In this document: piece by piece, positions 10,907 to 21,020 of the stretch
Layout: each line of letters starts with the position of its first letter
Numbering within the stretch: position 1 is the first letter of the stretch
NCBI RefSeq assembly: GCF_025964975.1
Contig: NZ_JAOPXV010000149.1
Coordinates: forward strand, 1 to 55,081
Reading direction: 5' to 3'
Source of the DNA: Nocardioides sp.
GTDB taxonomy: Bacteria; Actinomycetota; Actinomycetes; Propionibacteriales; Nocardioidaceae
DNA: 55,081 bases
Translations under genes and position numbers: made by a program
Notes under the pieces: generated by a model
Seen by the model: only the letters and a program-made list of their open reading frames with translations
Told to the model about the DNA's origin: nothing
The model's database searches: none

Positions 10907-11962
10907 TCAGGGCTTGTTGCGGCGGAGTATGGCGACGAGCGCGAGCATCGACGCAGCGCCGGCGGCGAACGCGCCGGTCGGGGACATGCCCGGTGCTGCC
11001 GCGGCGACCGCAGGGTTGTGCTCGACGGCCTGCTGAAGGTCGATCCGCGGGCCCTGCACGGCTTCCTCGGTGTCGACCGGCTCCGCCGCGAGTGCCGCCG
11101 GGTGGGTGTGTGCCCAGCTTGCGGCGTACACGATCACCCGGGAGAAGTAGTTGATCCACACGACCAGGACGAGCGCGATGCCGAACGCCTGGAAGGCGGG
11201 CTGGTCCTCGGTGAGCGCCAACAGGTAGCGGGACGCCTGCTTGAGCAGCTCGAAGCCGATGGCCCCGACGAAGGCCCCCGACCACAGCGCCCTTGCCGGC
11301 GCGTCGGGATCGCCCAGCAGGCGGAAGAACGCGAAGAACAGCAAGGTGTTCGCGGCGATGCCGATCAGGAGGGCGAGGACCCACACCACCGGATCGAGCC
11401 CCAGTCCGAGCCCCCACCACGTGAGGATGGTGGTCGAGAGCGTGGTGACGACTGTTGAGACTCCGACGCTGACCATCAGGATCACGCCGAGGGCGCCCAA
11501 CGCCATCATGTCGTGCAGCTTCCCGGACAGGAAGTTGGGCCGCTCGCGCTCGGGCTGCTCGAACACGGTCAGCAGGGCGGTGCGCATGCCGGACAACCAG
11601 CCAAGACCGGAGTAGAGGACGGTGACCAACCCGATGCTGAAGATGCCGGGGGCGGCGTCCTCGATGTCGTCGAGCTTCACCTGGCCGTCCCTCGGCCCGA
11701 CGATGCCGGGGAGCACGGCGTCGATCGCCTTGACGAGGTCGCGCTGGGCGTCGGGATAGACCGACGAGACGTAGCCGATGATGGCGAAGGAGAGCGCGAG
11801 GATGGGGAAGAACGACAAGAACGCGAAGTAGGTGACCGCCCCGGCCTGCAGGCTGCCGTTGACCTTGCCGTAGTGCTGGACCGTGCGGACGATGTGGTCC
11901 ACCAGCGGGCGGTGCTCACGCACCTCGTGGACGCGCTTGTTGAGGTTGTCGATCAGCTGCAT
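10907..11962 (-). CDS. YihY/BrkB-family inner-membrane protein
   Basis: A 351-residue integral membrane protein with about six hydrophobic helices, matching the YihY/virulence factor BrkB family. The N-terminal GSLQAGAVTYFAFLSFFPIL and the later GAFVGAIGFELLKQASRYLL are family-typical segments. The last about 60 residues (after the WAHTHP stretch) are polar, then hydrophobic (around SMLALVAILRRNKP), giving a C-terminal anchor. The substrate or function is not established for this family. It starts 15 bp downstream of the stop of the 2H phosphoesterase gene, so the two are probably co-transcribed. Confidence 0.88.
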   Translation of the reverse strand: MQLIDNLNKRVHEVREHRPLVDHIVRTVQHYGKVNGSLQAGAVTYFAFLSFFPILALSFAIIGYVSSVYPDAQRDLVKAIDAVLPGIVGPRDGQVKLDDIEDAAPGIFSIGLVTVLYSGLGWLSGMRTALLTVFEQPERERPNFLSGKLHDMMALGALGVILMVSVGVSTVVTTLSTTILTWWGLGLGLDPVVWVLALLIGIAANTLLFFAFFRLLGDPDAPARALWSGAFVGAIGFELLKQASRYLLALTEDQPAFQAFGIALVLVVWINYFSRVIVYAASWAHTHPAALAAEPVDTEEAVQGPRIDLQQAVEHNPAVAAAAPGMSPTGAFAAGAASMLALVAILRRNKP

Positions 11963-11977
11963 GCAGGGCTCCCGGAC

Positions 11978-12496
11978 TCAGGGGATGGGCTGCAGCGCGA
12001 ATTCCCGCGTCGCCTGCCAGCCCGCGTCGGTGTCGTGGACGTAGAGCGAGAACGCGTTGGCCTGGAACGCGCACTCGAAGTCGGCGAGCTCGGTGAAGGC
12101 CTGGTCGAGCTGGGCGTCCGCGAGGTGGTGAGCGATGGTGACGTGCGGGTGGTAGGGGAAGTGGAGCTCGACGGCCAGCGGTCCTCGGCGTACGGCTGCG
12201 GCGAGCATCTCGCACTTGGAGATGCCCTCGGCCAGCGTCACGAACACGACTGGGGACACGGGCCGGAAGGTGCCCGTCCCCCGCAGGTGGATCGGGAAGA
12301 CGTCCATCTGCGCTGCGACCCCCTCCAGGTGCTCCTCGACGTCGCCGAGCTGGGAGTCACCGACCTCGATCGGGGGGATCAGGGTGATGTGCGTCGGGAT
12401 CTGCGGGGCTGTGAGGTCGCCGACGGAGGTCCGGTAGTCCTGGAGCTCAGTCGCCCAGGGCTCCGGGATCGCCACGGCAACTCCGATGGTTGGCAC
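11978..12496 (-). CDS. 2'-5' RNA ligase / 2H phosphoesterase family protein
   Basis: A 172-residue cytoplasmic protein with the two hallmark HxTx motifs of the 2H phosphoesterase superfamily: H36-I-T (THITLIPP) and H118-V-T (HPHVTIAHH). Family members hydrolyse or ligate cyclic-phosphate or 2'-5' linked nucleotides; the actual substrate here is unknown. It starts with GTG (12494-12496) and is divergent from trpS across 73 bp, which suggests a shared promoter region. No signal peptide or membrane segment is seen. Confidence 0.88.
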   Translation of the reverse strand: MPTIGVAVAIPEPWATELQDYRTSVGDLTAPQIPTHITLIPPIEVGDSQLGDVEEHLEGVAAQMDVFPIHLRGTGTFRPVSPVVFVTLAEGISKCEMLAAAVRRGPLAVELHFPYHPHVTIAHHLADAQLDQAFTELADFECAFQANAFSLYVHDTDAGWQATREFALQPIP

Positions 12497-12569
12497 CCGG
12501 AGACCCTACCCAACTGCTTCTCCCAACTGGTTCGCGGAGCCCGGCGGGCGGTTTGTAGGATCCCTCCTC

Positions 12570-13619
12570 GTGACCGACTCCTACCAGGCAGCCCTGGCGC
12601 GCAGCGCCTCGATCGAGCAGCGACTGGAGGACGATCCGGGCAGCCTGCGGATGCTGACGGGCGACCGGCCCACCGGCGCCCTGCACATCGGCCACTACTT
12701 CGGCTCCATCCGCAACCGGGTCAGGCTCCAGCAGAGCGGGGCCGAGATCTGGCAGCTGATCGCGGACTACCAGGTGATCACCGACCGCGAGATGCTCGGT
12801 GACATCCAGGACAGCGTCCGCAGCCTGACGCTCGACAACATCGCGGCGGGCCTCGACCCCGACCGGGCGACGATCTTCACCCACTCGGCCGTGCCGGCCC
12901 TCAACCAGCTGATGCTGCCGTTCCTGAGCCTGGTCAGCGTGGCCGAGCTGCAGCGCAACCCCACGGTCAAGGACGAGGCGAAGAGCGCCGGCATCACCAG
13001 CATCGGCGGGTTGCTGCTCACCTACCCCCTCCACCAGGCCGCCGACATCCTCTTCTGCAAGGCCAACGTCGTGCCGGTGGGCCGCGACCAGCTTCCTCAC
13101 CTGGAGCAGACTCGCGTCGTGGCGCGCCGGTTCAACGAGCGGTACGGCGCCACGTTCCCCGAGCCCGACGCGCTCCTCTCGGAGGCCACCAACATCCTCG
13201 GTCTCGACGGCACCAAGATGAGCAAGTCCAAGGGCAACGTCATCGAGCTCCGGATGACCGCCGACGAGACGGCCAAGAAGCTCAAGGGCGCCAAGACCGA
13301 CAGCGACCGGGTCATCACCTACGACCCGACCGGTCGTCCTGAGGTGGCCAACCTCCTCCTGCTCATCTCCCTGTGCGAGGGCGTCGCACCCGAGCAGGTC
13401 GCCGACGAGATCGGCGACGGCGGGGGCGGCGTCCTGAAGAAGCGGCTCACCGAGGCCATCAACACCGAGCTCGCTCCCCTGCGCGCTCGGCGGCTCGCGC
13501 TCGAGCAGGACACGTCCTACGTCTCCGACATCCTGCGCAGGGGCAACGAGCGCGCCAACGAAGTCGCCGAGGCCACGCTGGACGAGGTCCGTGAGCGCAT
13601 GGGCATGGTCTACACCTGA
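12570..13619 (+). CDS. trpS: Tryptophanyl-tRNA synthetase
   Basis: A 349-residue class I aminoacyl-tRNA synthetase that charges tRNA-Trp. The HIGH motif is exact at residues 39-42 (GALHIGHYFGS) and KMSKS at 216-220. I take the GTG at 12570 (VTDSYQAALA) as the start: the frame is open further upstream, but those codons run into the divergent phosphoesterase gene and have no family counterpart, and AGGA lies just upstream. Single gene, followed by the promoter region of the secreted lipase. Confidence 0.95.
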   Translation: MTDSYQAALARSASIEQRLEDDPGSLRMLTGDRPTGALHIGHYFGSIRNRVRLQQSGAEIWQLIADYQVITDREMLGDIQDSVRSLTLDNIAAGLDPDRATIFTHSAVPALNQLMLPFLSLVSVAELQRNPTVKDEAKSAGITSIGGLLLTYPLHQAADILFCKANVVPVGRDQLPHLEQTRVVARRFNERYGATFPEPDALLSEATNILGLDGTKMSKSKGNVIELRMTADETAKKLKGAKTDSDRVITYDPTGRPEVANLLLLISLCEGVAPEQVADEIGDGGGGVLKKRLTEAINTELAPLRARRLALEQDTSYVSDILRRGNERANEVAEATLDEVRERMGMVYT

Positions 13620-13643
13620 GGACCGCTGCATCTCTACGCGCCA

Positions 13644-13693
13644 GTAACTTTTCCTCGCCCAACTCTGGCGCTGTGAGGTAACTCACAAGTAAC
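13644..13693 (+). promoter_or_regulatory. GTAAC repeats upstream of the lipase gene, candidate MtrA-type site
   Basis: Three GTAAC pentamers occur at 13644-13648, 13678-13682 and 13689-13693. The last two are spaced exactly 11 bp apart, one helical turn, as in the direct-repeat boxes described for the actinobacterial response regulator MtrA. The middle copy is embedded in a palindrome GTGAG-GTAA-CTCAC at 13673-13686. The site lies 57-106 bp before the lipase ATG. The similarity is visual; a second pair with 11-bp spacing precedes the M23 peptidase gene. Confidence 0.4.
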
Positions 13694-13749
13694 ATCGCGC
13701 AACCGGGAGGGCCGGTCACGGGGGCAGTTGCTTGGGAGGGCACAGATCC

Positions 13750-14979
13750 ATGACTCGAACGCGCGCGCTTGCAGCATCCATCGCGACGCTGGTGGCCACG
13801 GCCATCGTCGTCGTGGCAGCACCTACGGCGAATGCGGTGGTCGTCGAACCGCCGCGGCCCGCCTTCTACGAGGCACCAGCCACCCTGCCTGCGGCCAACG
13901 GCACGGTGATCCGGACCGAGCCGATGACCTTCCTGCTCGACCCCCTCAACGCGAGCAGCCTGGTGACCAACGCGAAGCGGGTGCTCTACAAGACCACCAA
14001 CCGGACAGGGAAGGCGATCGCGGTCTCCGGCGTCGTCCTCGTCCCCAAGACGGCCTGGATCGGCCTGGGCAGCCGACCGGTGATCGGCTTCGCCGCCGGC
14101 ACCCAGGGCATGGGTGACCGATGTGCACCCTCACGTCAGTACAGCGCGGGCCTCGAATACGAAGGCATCGCCATCCAGGGGCTGCTGAACCGCGGGTACG
14201 CCGTCGCCGTGACCGACTACGAAGGGCTCGGCACGGCCGGCATCCACACCTACATGGACCGCGTCTCGCAGGGCCGGGCCGTGCTCGACGTCATCCGAGC
14301 CGCCCAGCGGATCACCGGCACCGGCCTCTCGGTCACCAGCCCCGTGGGCATCCAGGGCTACTCGCAGGGTGGCGGCGCGGCCGCGTCGGCGGCTGAGCTC
14401 GCGGCGACGTACGCCCCTGAGCTCCGGGTCAAGGGAGTGGCGGTGGGTGCGGTGCCTGCCGACCTCGCGAAGGTGGCCACCACCCTCGACGGCAGCCTCT
14501 ACTCGGCGTTCGCCTTCTTCGCGCTGCGCGGGATCTCAGCCAGCTATGGCGTGGACCTGACGCCGTACCTCAACGCGAAGGGCGTCGAGACCATGACCAC
14601 GGTCGAGCAGGACTGTGTCTTCGACCTCTTCGGTCACGCCTTCGTGAAGTCCTCGACGCTGAGCTACAACGGCAGGCCGATGTCGGACCTGATCGCCCTG
14701 CCGCAGTTCGCCACGATGATCGCCGAGCAGAGGATCGGCAACATCAAGCCCGCGATGCCGGTGTTCGTGAGCCACTCCACCTTCGACGACGTCATCCCCT
14801 ACGCCGTGGGCAAGGCGATGGCGAAGTCGTGGTGCAGCCGGGGCGCCAACGTGCGGTTCTCCCCCACGCTGATCCCCACGCACGTCGGCGGCTACGTGCC
14901 ATTCGGGGTCGAGGCGGCGCTGTTCTTCGAGGCGCGCTTCGCCGGGCTCTCCCAGTGGAGCAACTGCTGGGCGATCTGA
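13750..14979 (+). CDS. Secreted lipase (secretory LIP family, alpha/beta hydrolase)
   Basis: A 409-residue exported hydrolase. The N-terminal signal peptide runs to about residue 29 (hydrophobic AASIATLVATAIVVVAA, then PTANA). The nucleophile elbow is GYSQGG with S205; D346 or D347 (STFDDVIPY) and H378 (THVGG) complete a plausible triad. The order and the YEGLGTAGIHTYMD segment match secretory lipases of actinobacteria and fungi (PF03583 type), which act on triacylglycerols or other esters. The ATG at 13750 is preferred over an in-frame TTG at 13732 because the signal peptide starts there and GGGAGGG precedes it. Paired cysteines (C125/C289, C362/C406) could form disulfides. Confidence 0.9.
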   Translation: MTRTRALAASIATLVATAIVVVAAPTANAVVVEPPRPAFYEAPATLPAANGTVIRTEPMTFLLDPLNASSLVTNAKRVLYKTTNRTGKAIAVSGVVLVPKTAWIGLGSRPVIGFAAGTQGMGDRCAPSRQYSAGLEYEGIAIQGLLNRGYAVAVTDYEGLGTAGIHTYMDRVSQGRAVLDVIRAAQRITGTGLSVTSPVGIQGYSQGGGAAASAAELAATYAPELRVKGVAVGAVPADLAKVATTLDGSLYSAFAFFALRGISASYGVDLTPYLNAKGVETMTTVEQDCVFDLFGHAFVKSSTLSYNGRPMSDLIALPQFATMIAEQRIGNIKPAMPVFVSHSTFDDVIPYAVGKAMAKSWCSRGANVRFSPTLIPTHVGGYVPFGVEAALFFEARFAGLSQWSNCWAI

Positions 14980-15005
14980 CCTTCGCGACGCGTCGCCCGG
15001 CCCGC

Positions 15006-15067
15006 CTCACGCGGTCCCTCTGCATGACCGCTCACGCGGTCCCTCTGCATGACCGCTCACGCGGTCC
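15006..15067. repeat. 25-bp tandem repeat, 2.5 copies
   Basis: Two perfect 25-bp units (15006-15030 and 15031-15055, each starting CTCACGCGGTCC) are followed by the first 12 bp of a third (15056-15067). The partial unit is the 3' end of the small minus-strand gene at 15057-15227, including its stop codon. The array therefore looks like a tandem duplication growing from the end of that gene into the gap behind the lipase gene. Confidence 0.9.
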
Positions 15068-15227
15068 AGGCGACGCCCTCGCTCACCAGGTCGGCCCACG
15101 GGTTGAGACCGGCGAGCTCGCGGCGGCGGGCGAGCAGCTCGACGACGTCATTTGTTCGCCGGTCTCGCAGCTGGCGCCGCCACACCAGGTCGGCGTCCTC
15201 GGGGGCAGATCTCGGGTCCTTGTCCAT
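15057..15227 (-). CDS. Small hypothetical protein (56 aa)
   Basis: A 56-residue frame from ATG 15225-15227 to TGA 15057-15059, preceded by a GGGGG-rich stretch. The product is highly charged and helical-looking (DADLVWRRQLRDRRTNDVVE, then LLARRRELAGLNPWADLV) with no membrane segment. Codon use follows the high-GC third-position pattern of its neighbours, which supports it being coding. I do not recognise the family. Its 3' end is duplicated by the tandem repeat described at 15006-15067. It lies upstream of, and in the opposite direction to, the lipase, 46 bp after the stop of the MFS gene. Confidence 0.6.
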   Translation of the reverse strand: MDKDPRSAPEDADLVWRRQLRDRRTNDVVELLARRRELAGLNPWADLVSEGVAWTA

Positions 15228-15273
15228 GGCCCCCAGCCTGTTCGACCGGTGCTACGGCGGTGTGGACTGCGCG

Positions 15274-16554
15274 TTAAACCGAGCTACCGAGTGGGCTCGC
15301 TGGTGTTGACGGCGGGTTACGCCGGTGCACGACTGCGGAGAGGACGATGACGAGGAATCCCAGCACGCTCAGGGCGACGCCGACCAGGGCGGGCGCGCGA
15401 TAGCCCAGACCCGCAGCGATCACGAGCCCGCCGAGCCAGGCACCCAACGCGTTGGCGACATTGAGGGATGCGTGGTTCATGGCCGCGCCCAGGGTCTGGG
15501 CGTCGCCGGCGACGTCCATCAACCGCAGCTGGAGGTTGACCACGAGCACCGAGCCCATGGCGGTGATCAGGAAGACCACGGGCAGCGCGACCCAGCCGGC
15601 CGGGGCAGTGAGCCAGAAGACGAGCAGGCTGGCTCCCAGGCCGGCCGAGCCGATCAGCAGCGACCGGAAGATCGACCAGTCCGCCATGATCCCGGCCACC
15701 CAGGTGCCGACCACCATGCCGAGACCGAAGGACATCAGGAAGACCGGCACCGCAGATTCGCGCAGACCGCCGACGCCGGTGACGGTCGGTGCGATGTAGG
15801 TGTAGACGGCGAACATCCCCCCGAAGCCGATGGCACCGGCGACCAGCGTCAGCCACACCTGCGGCAGCGCGAAGGCGCCCAGCTCGCGTCGCCCACTCGC
15901 CCCGCCGTCGCCGGGACAGCTGGGCACGAACGCCAGCACGAGAGCAAGGGTGACCACACCAAGGACGGTCACGACCCAGAAGGCCGACCGCCAGCCGAGG
16001 CTCTGCCCGAGCCAGGTGCCAGCGGGGACGCCGACGACGTTGGCGACGCTGAGGCCGAGCATCACCGCCGCCACTGCACGCCCCCGGCGCGCCGGGCTCG
16101 CCATACTGGCAGCCAGCAGCGATGCCACGCCGAAGTAGGCGCCGTGTGGAAGACCAGCCGCGAACCGGGCGACCATCAGCTCGCCGTACGACGTCGCGAG
16201 CGCGCTCGCCGCGTTGCCCACGGCGAAGGCGACCATCAGCGCCACCAGCAGCGCGCGCCGAGGCAGACGGGCACCGAGAAAGGCCAGCAACGGAGCGCCG
16301 ACGACGACGCCGAGCGCGTAGGCGGAGATCATGTGACCCCCGGTGGGGATGGACACGTCGACGCCGCGGGCGATCTGCGGCAACAGGCCCATCGTGACGA
16401 ACTCCGTGGTGCCGATCGCGAAGCCGCCCATTGCCAGCGCCACGACGGCAAGACCGAAGTGGCGGGCCTGCACGACCGGGGCGTCGTCGAGATCGAGGGC
16501 GTCGTCAGTCGTCAGGGGCACTTCAGTGTGCAAGCCGGTGAGGCCCTTACTCAT
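15274..16554 (-). CDS. MFS transporter, DHA1 family
   Basis: A 426-residue, 12-helix major facilitator. Near the start GGFAIGTTEFVTMGLLPQIA is characteristic of AraJ/Cmx-like DHA1 drug and sugar efflux proteins, and the loop 2-3 motif appears as FLGARLPRRALL. The ATG at 16552-16554 is chosen because the preceding codons belong to the icd antiframe; the ribosome site (CAGGGA) is very close, so a slightly later start is possible. It begins 34 bp after the icd stop on the same strand and may be co-transcribed. The substrate cannot be read from sequence. Confidence 0.88.
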   Translation of the reverse strand: MSKGLTGLHTEVPLTTDDALDLDDAPVVQARHFGLAVVALAMGGFAIGTTEFVTMGLLPQIARGVDVSIPTGGHMISAYALGVVVGAPLLAFLGARLPRRALLVALMVAFAVGNAASALATSYGELMVARFAAGLPHGAYFGVASLLAASMASPARRGRAVAAVMLGLSVANVVGVPAGTWLGQSLGWRSAFWVVTVLGVVTLALVLAFVPSCPGDGGASGRRELGAFALPQVWLTLVAGAIGFGGMFAVYTYIAPTVTGVGGLRESAVPVFLMSFGLGMVVGTWVAGIMADWSIFRSLLIGSAGLGASLLVFWLTAPAGWVALPVVFLITAMGSVLVVNLQLRLMDVAGDAQTLGAAMNHASLNVANALGAWLGGLVIAAGLGYRAPALVGVALSVLGFLVIVLSAVVHRRNPPSTPASPLGSSV

Positions 16555-16588
16555 TCCCTGTGCCGACGCCCTCGTCGGGTGAACCCGA

Positions 16589-18814
<2,226 letters not shown>

Positions 18815-18849
18815 CTAGACGAGACGTGGGTACGGCGCGAGCAAACTAA

Positions 18850-18861
18850 CTTGACGTCAAG
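18850..18861. promoter_or_regulatory. Perfect 12-bp palindrome upstream of icd, candidate operator
   Basis: CTTGACGTCAAG is perfectly self-complementary and is followed by a further half-like TGACGTC at 18867-18873. It lies between the icd start (18799) and the divergent aquaporin start (18969). On the icd strand TTGACG could also serve as a -35 element. The binding protein is not known to me. Confidence 0.5.
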
Positions 18862-18968
18862 ATACCTGACGTCGCCTGTCCCTAGCCTCGCACCCGTCAC
18901 CTCGCCTCGCTAGAGTGCCCGTGGTCCACGGGGGTGGGCACCTGTTCCACCTGACGGAAGGCTGCTTC

Positions 18969-20093
18969 ATGACCGAACCACACATCGGCACCGACGAGAC
19001 CCCGACGACGGGCCAGAAGTTCGCCGCGGAGCTGCTGGGCACCTTCGTGCTCGTCTTCTTCGGCGTCGGGGCGGCGCTGATGAGCAACGACTACGTCACG
19101 ACGGGCCTCAGCTTCGGCCTCGCCGTCATGGTGATGGCCTATGCTGTCGGTCGCATCTCGGGCGGCCACTTCAACCCCGCGGTGACGCTCGGTGCCGTCC
19201 TCGGCGGGCGGTTGCCCTGGAAGACGGCGCCCGTCTACGTCGGCGCCCAGCTCCTGGGAGCCCTGCTCGCCGGCGCGGCCCTCTTCGGTCTCATGCACGG
19301 CTTCGAGAGCTTCTCCTCCGAGGGGAACATGGGCGCCAACTCCTTCGGCGACGAGGGGTCGGGCTATGCCATGTGGGCGGCCTTCGTGCTCGAGATGCTG
19401 CTGACGGCGATCTTCCTGTACGTCATCCTGGCGGTGACCGACGAGCGCAACGAGTTCCAGGCGCTGATGGGGCCGCTGGCCATCGGCTTCGCGCTGGCGA
19501 TGATCCACTTCGCCTCGATGAATGCCACCGGCACCTCGGTCAACCCCGCCCGCTCGGTCGGCGTGGGAGTGTTCGGCGGGACCGACGCGCTCATCCAGCT
19601 GTGGCTGTTCATCGTGGCTCCGCTGGTGGGCGCCACGATCGCCGGCCTCACCTACCCCCTGGTCTTCGGCCACGCCTCCGCTCACGTCCCGGGGTCCGGG
19701 CTCAGCTTCCGCTCCGGTCGACAGCAGGCCGTCTATGCCCCGCCCGGCACCTACGAGCAGCAGTGGAACCAGGGCCAGCCGCAGTGGCAGGGGCAGCCCG
19801 CGTCGCAGGGGCAGCACAGTGCCCTGCCGCCCCAGGCCGCGCCGCAGCACTGGCAGCCCGCACCCGATCCCTACGCCCAGCCCGTGCCCCAGCAGCAACC
19901 TCCCGCCCAGCAGTGGGGCCAGCCGGCATCGCCCGCAGGTCCGCCGGCCGCCGGCCCCCAGCACTGGGGCCAGCCCGCACCCGACCCCTACGCTCCGCCC
20001 GTGCCACAGCAGCAGCCACCCGCGCAGAACTGGGGCCAGCCGGTTGAGGACGACGGCGAGGACGGCCGCACCCAGGTGCGTCGCCCGGACTGA
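18969..20093 (+). CDS. Aquaporin with long Pro/Gln-rich C-terminal tail
   Basis: A 374-residue MIP-family channel. Both NPA boxes are intact (HFNPAVTLG, NPA 69-71; SVNPARSVG, NPA 192-194). H180 lies 15 residues before R195, the spacing of the aromatic/arginine filter of AqpZ-type water channels, so water rather than glycerol selectivity is likely. The channel ends near residue 250; about 124 residues follow that are rich in Pro, Gln, Ala and Trp, with an internal duplication (QHWxxAPDPYAxPVPQQQPP at about 293 and 331), and end in an acidic/basic tip. The ATG at 18969 is preceded by GGAAGG. Ordinary bacterial aquaporins lack such a tail. Confidence 0.9.
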   Translation: MTEPHIGTDETPTTGQKFAAELLGTFVLVFFGVGAALMSNDYVTTGLSFGLAVMVMAYAVGRISGGHFNPAVTLGAVLGGRLPWKTAPVYVGAQLLGALLAGAALFGLMHGFESFSSEGNMGANSFGDEGSGYAMWAAFVLEMLLTAIFLYVILAVTDERNEFQALMGPLAIGFALAMIHFASMNATGTSVNPARSVGVGVFGGTDALIQLWLFIVAPLVGATIAGLTYPLVFGHASAHVPGSGLSFRSGRQQAVYAPPGTYEQQWNQGQPQWQGQPASQGQHSALPPQAAPQHWQPAPDPYAQPVPQQQPPAQQWGQPASPAGPPAAGPQHWGQPAPDPYAPPVPQQQPPAQNWGQPVEDDGEDGRTQVRRPD

Positions 20094-20207
20094 GCCGCCT
20101 CGCGGCAAGCCTTTACGCTCGCTACCGAGCAGTCACGAGGTCCCCGCCCGCGACTTCGCGACCGTTCGGTAACAGCAGTGCTGGCCGCGTCGCCCAAGCG
20201 TGACACG

Positions 20208-20918
20208 TCACGGATTCTCGGCCGACTCGTAGGACACGAGCTCGGTCCTTGTCGCCCCCTCCTCGGCCAGCACCAGCCCCACCCCCGGCGCGTAGAGCTT
20301 CCGCGTCTCGGTCCCGGTGGGCACGTCGCTGGTCTCCAGCACTTCGACGAGATCGGTCCAGGAGTCGTACGCCGTCGTGACGCTGGTCGCCGTGTCGAGC
20401 ACCTGCGACCGGTCCTCGGCGACCCCGGGGGCGTACTGCTGGCGGAAGCCGTCGCCGACGCGGGGCGTGGCCGGCATGACGAGTCCGGCCTGGGCCCCGT
20501 CGCGGCCCGCCAGCCAGTCGTCTCCGCCGAAGGACCAGACATTCCCCTCCCGGTCCTGGGCGAGGAGCTCCAGGAAGCTCACGGATCCAGAGCGGCCCTC
20601 CGCGACGGTCGTGACCTCGGTCGCGGTGACCCCTTCGACGGTGCGCGTGCCGCTCACCGAGACCGTGACCGACTCCGTGACGCCCCCCTCGACGCGGTCG
20701 TAGACCCACTCGCTGCCGGCCACGAGCGGCAGGTAGGGGTTGTCGACCACCCGCACGAAGTCCTGCGGGTCGGGAGTCGGCGTCGGGATCTCGAGCCCGT
20801 CCACACCCGCCGGACCGACGGAGCGAGGCTCGCCCGCGCTGCAGCCCGTCAGGGCCAGGGCGAGCGCGAGGACGGCAAAGTGGCGACCGCGACGTGGGGG
20901 GACGGAGGTGCGCGACAT
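20208..20918 (-). CDS. Hypothetical lipoprotein
   Basis: A 236-residue exported protein with a basic start, hydrophobic stretch (FAVLALALALTG) and lipobox LTGC with C26, so it should be lipid-anchored on the outer face of the membrane. The mature part begins with a Pro/Asp-rich linker, then a beta-rich domain with NPYLPLVAGSEWVYD and repeated short strands (TESVTVSVSGTRTVEG, TATEVTTVAEG). I do not recognise a catalytic motif. The ATG at 20916-20918 is chosen because it creates the signal sequence. Divergent from mdh across 102 bp. Function unknown. Confidence 0.82.
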   Translation of the reverse strand: MSRTSVPPRRGRHFAVLALALALTGCSAGEPRSVGPAGVDGLEIPTPTPDPQDFVRVVDNPYLPLVAGSEWVYDRVEGGVTESVTVSVSGTRTVEGVTATEVTTVAEGRSGSVSFLELLAQDREGNVWSFGGDDWLAGRDGAQAGLVMPATPRVGDGFRQQYAPGVAEDRSQVLDTATSVTTAYDSWTDLVEVLETSDVPTGTETRKLYAPGVGLVLAEEGATRTELVSYESAENP

Positions 20919-21020
20919 GGGAGGAGAATGCCAGCCAACCCTCCCGGGCCGGTCAGCGAGCGGCGCTGCTAGCGTCGGTCGTGGTTCGACCCCCATCTCA
21001 CTTCGCCTACAGGAGTCCTC

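Noticed and set aside
20975-21000. GGTTCGACCCC as a tRNA T-loop
   Set aside because: No matching T-stem, acceptor stem or anticodon arm could be formed around it.
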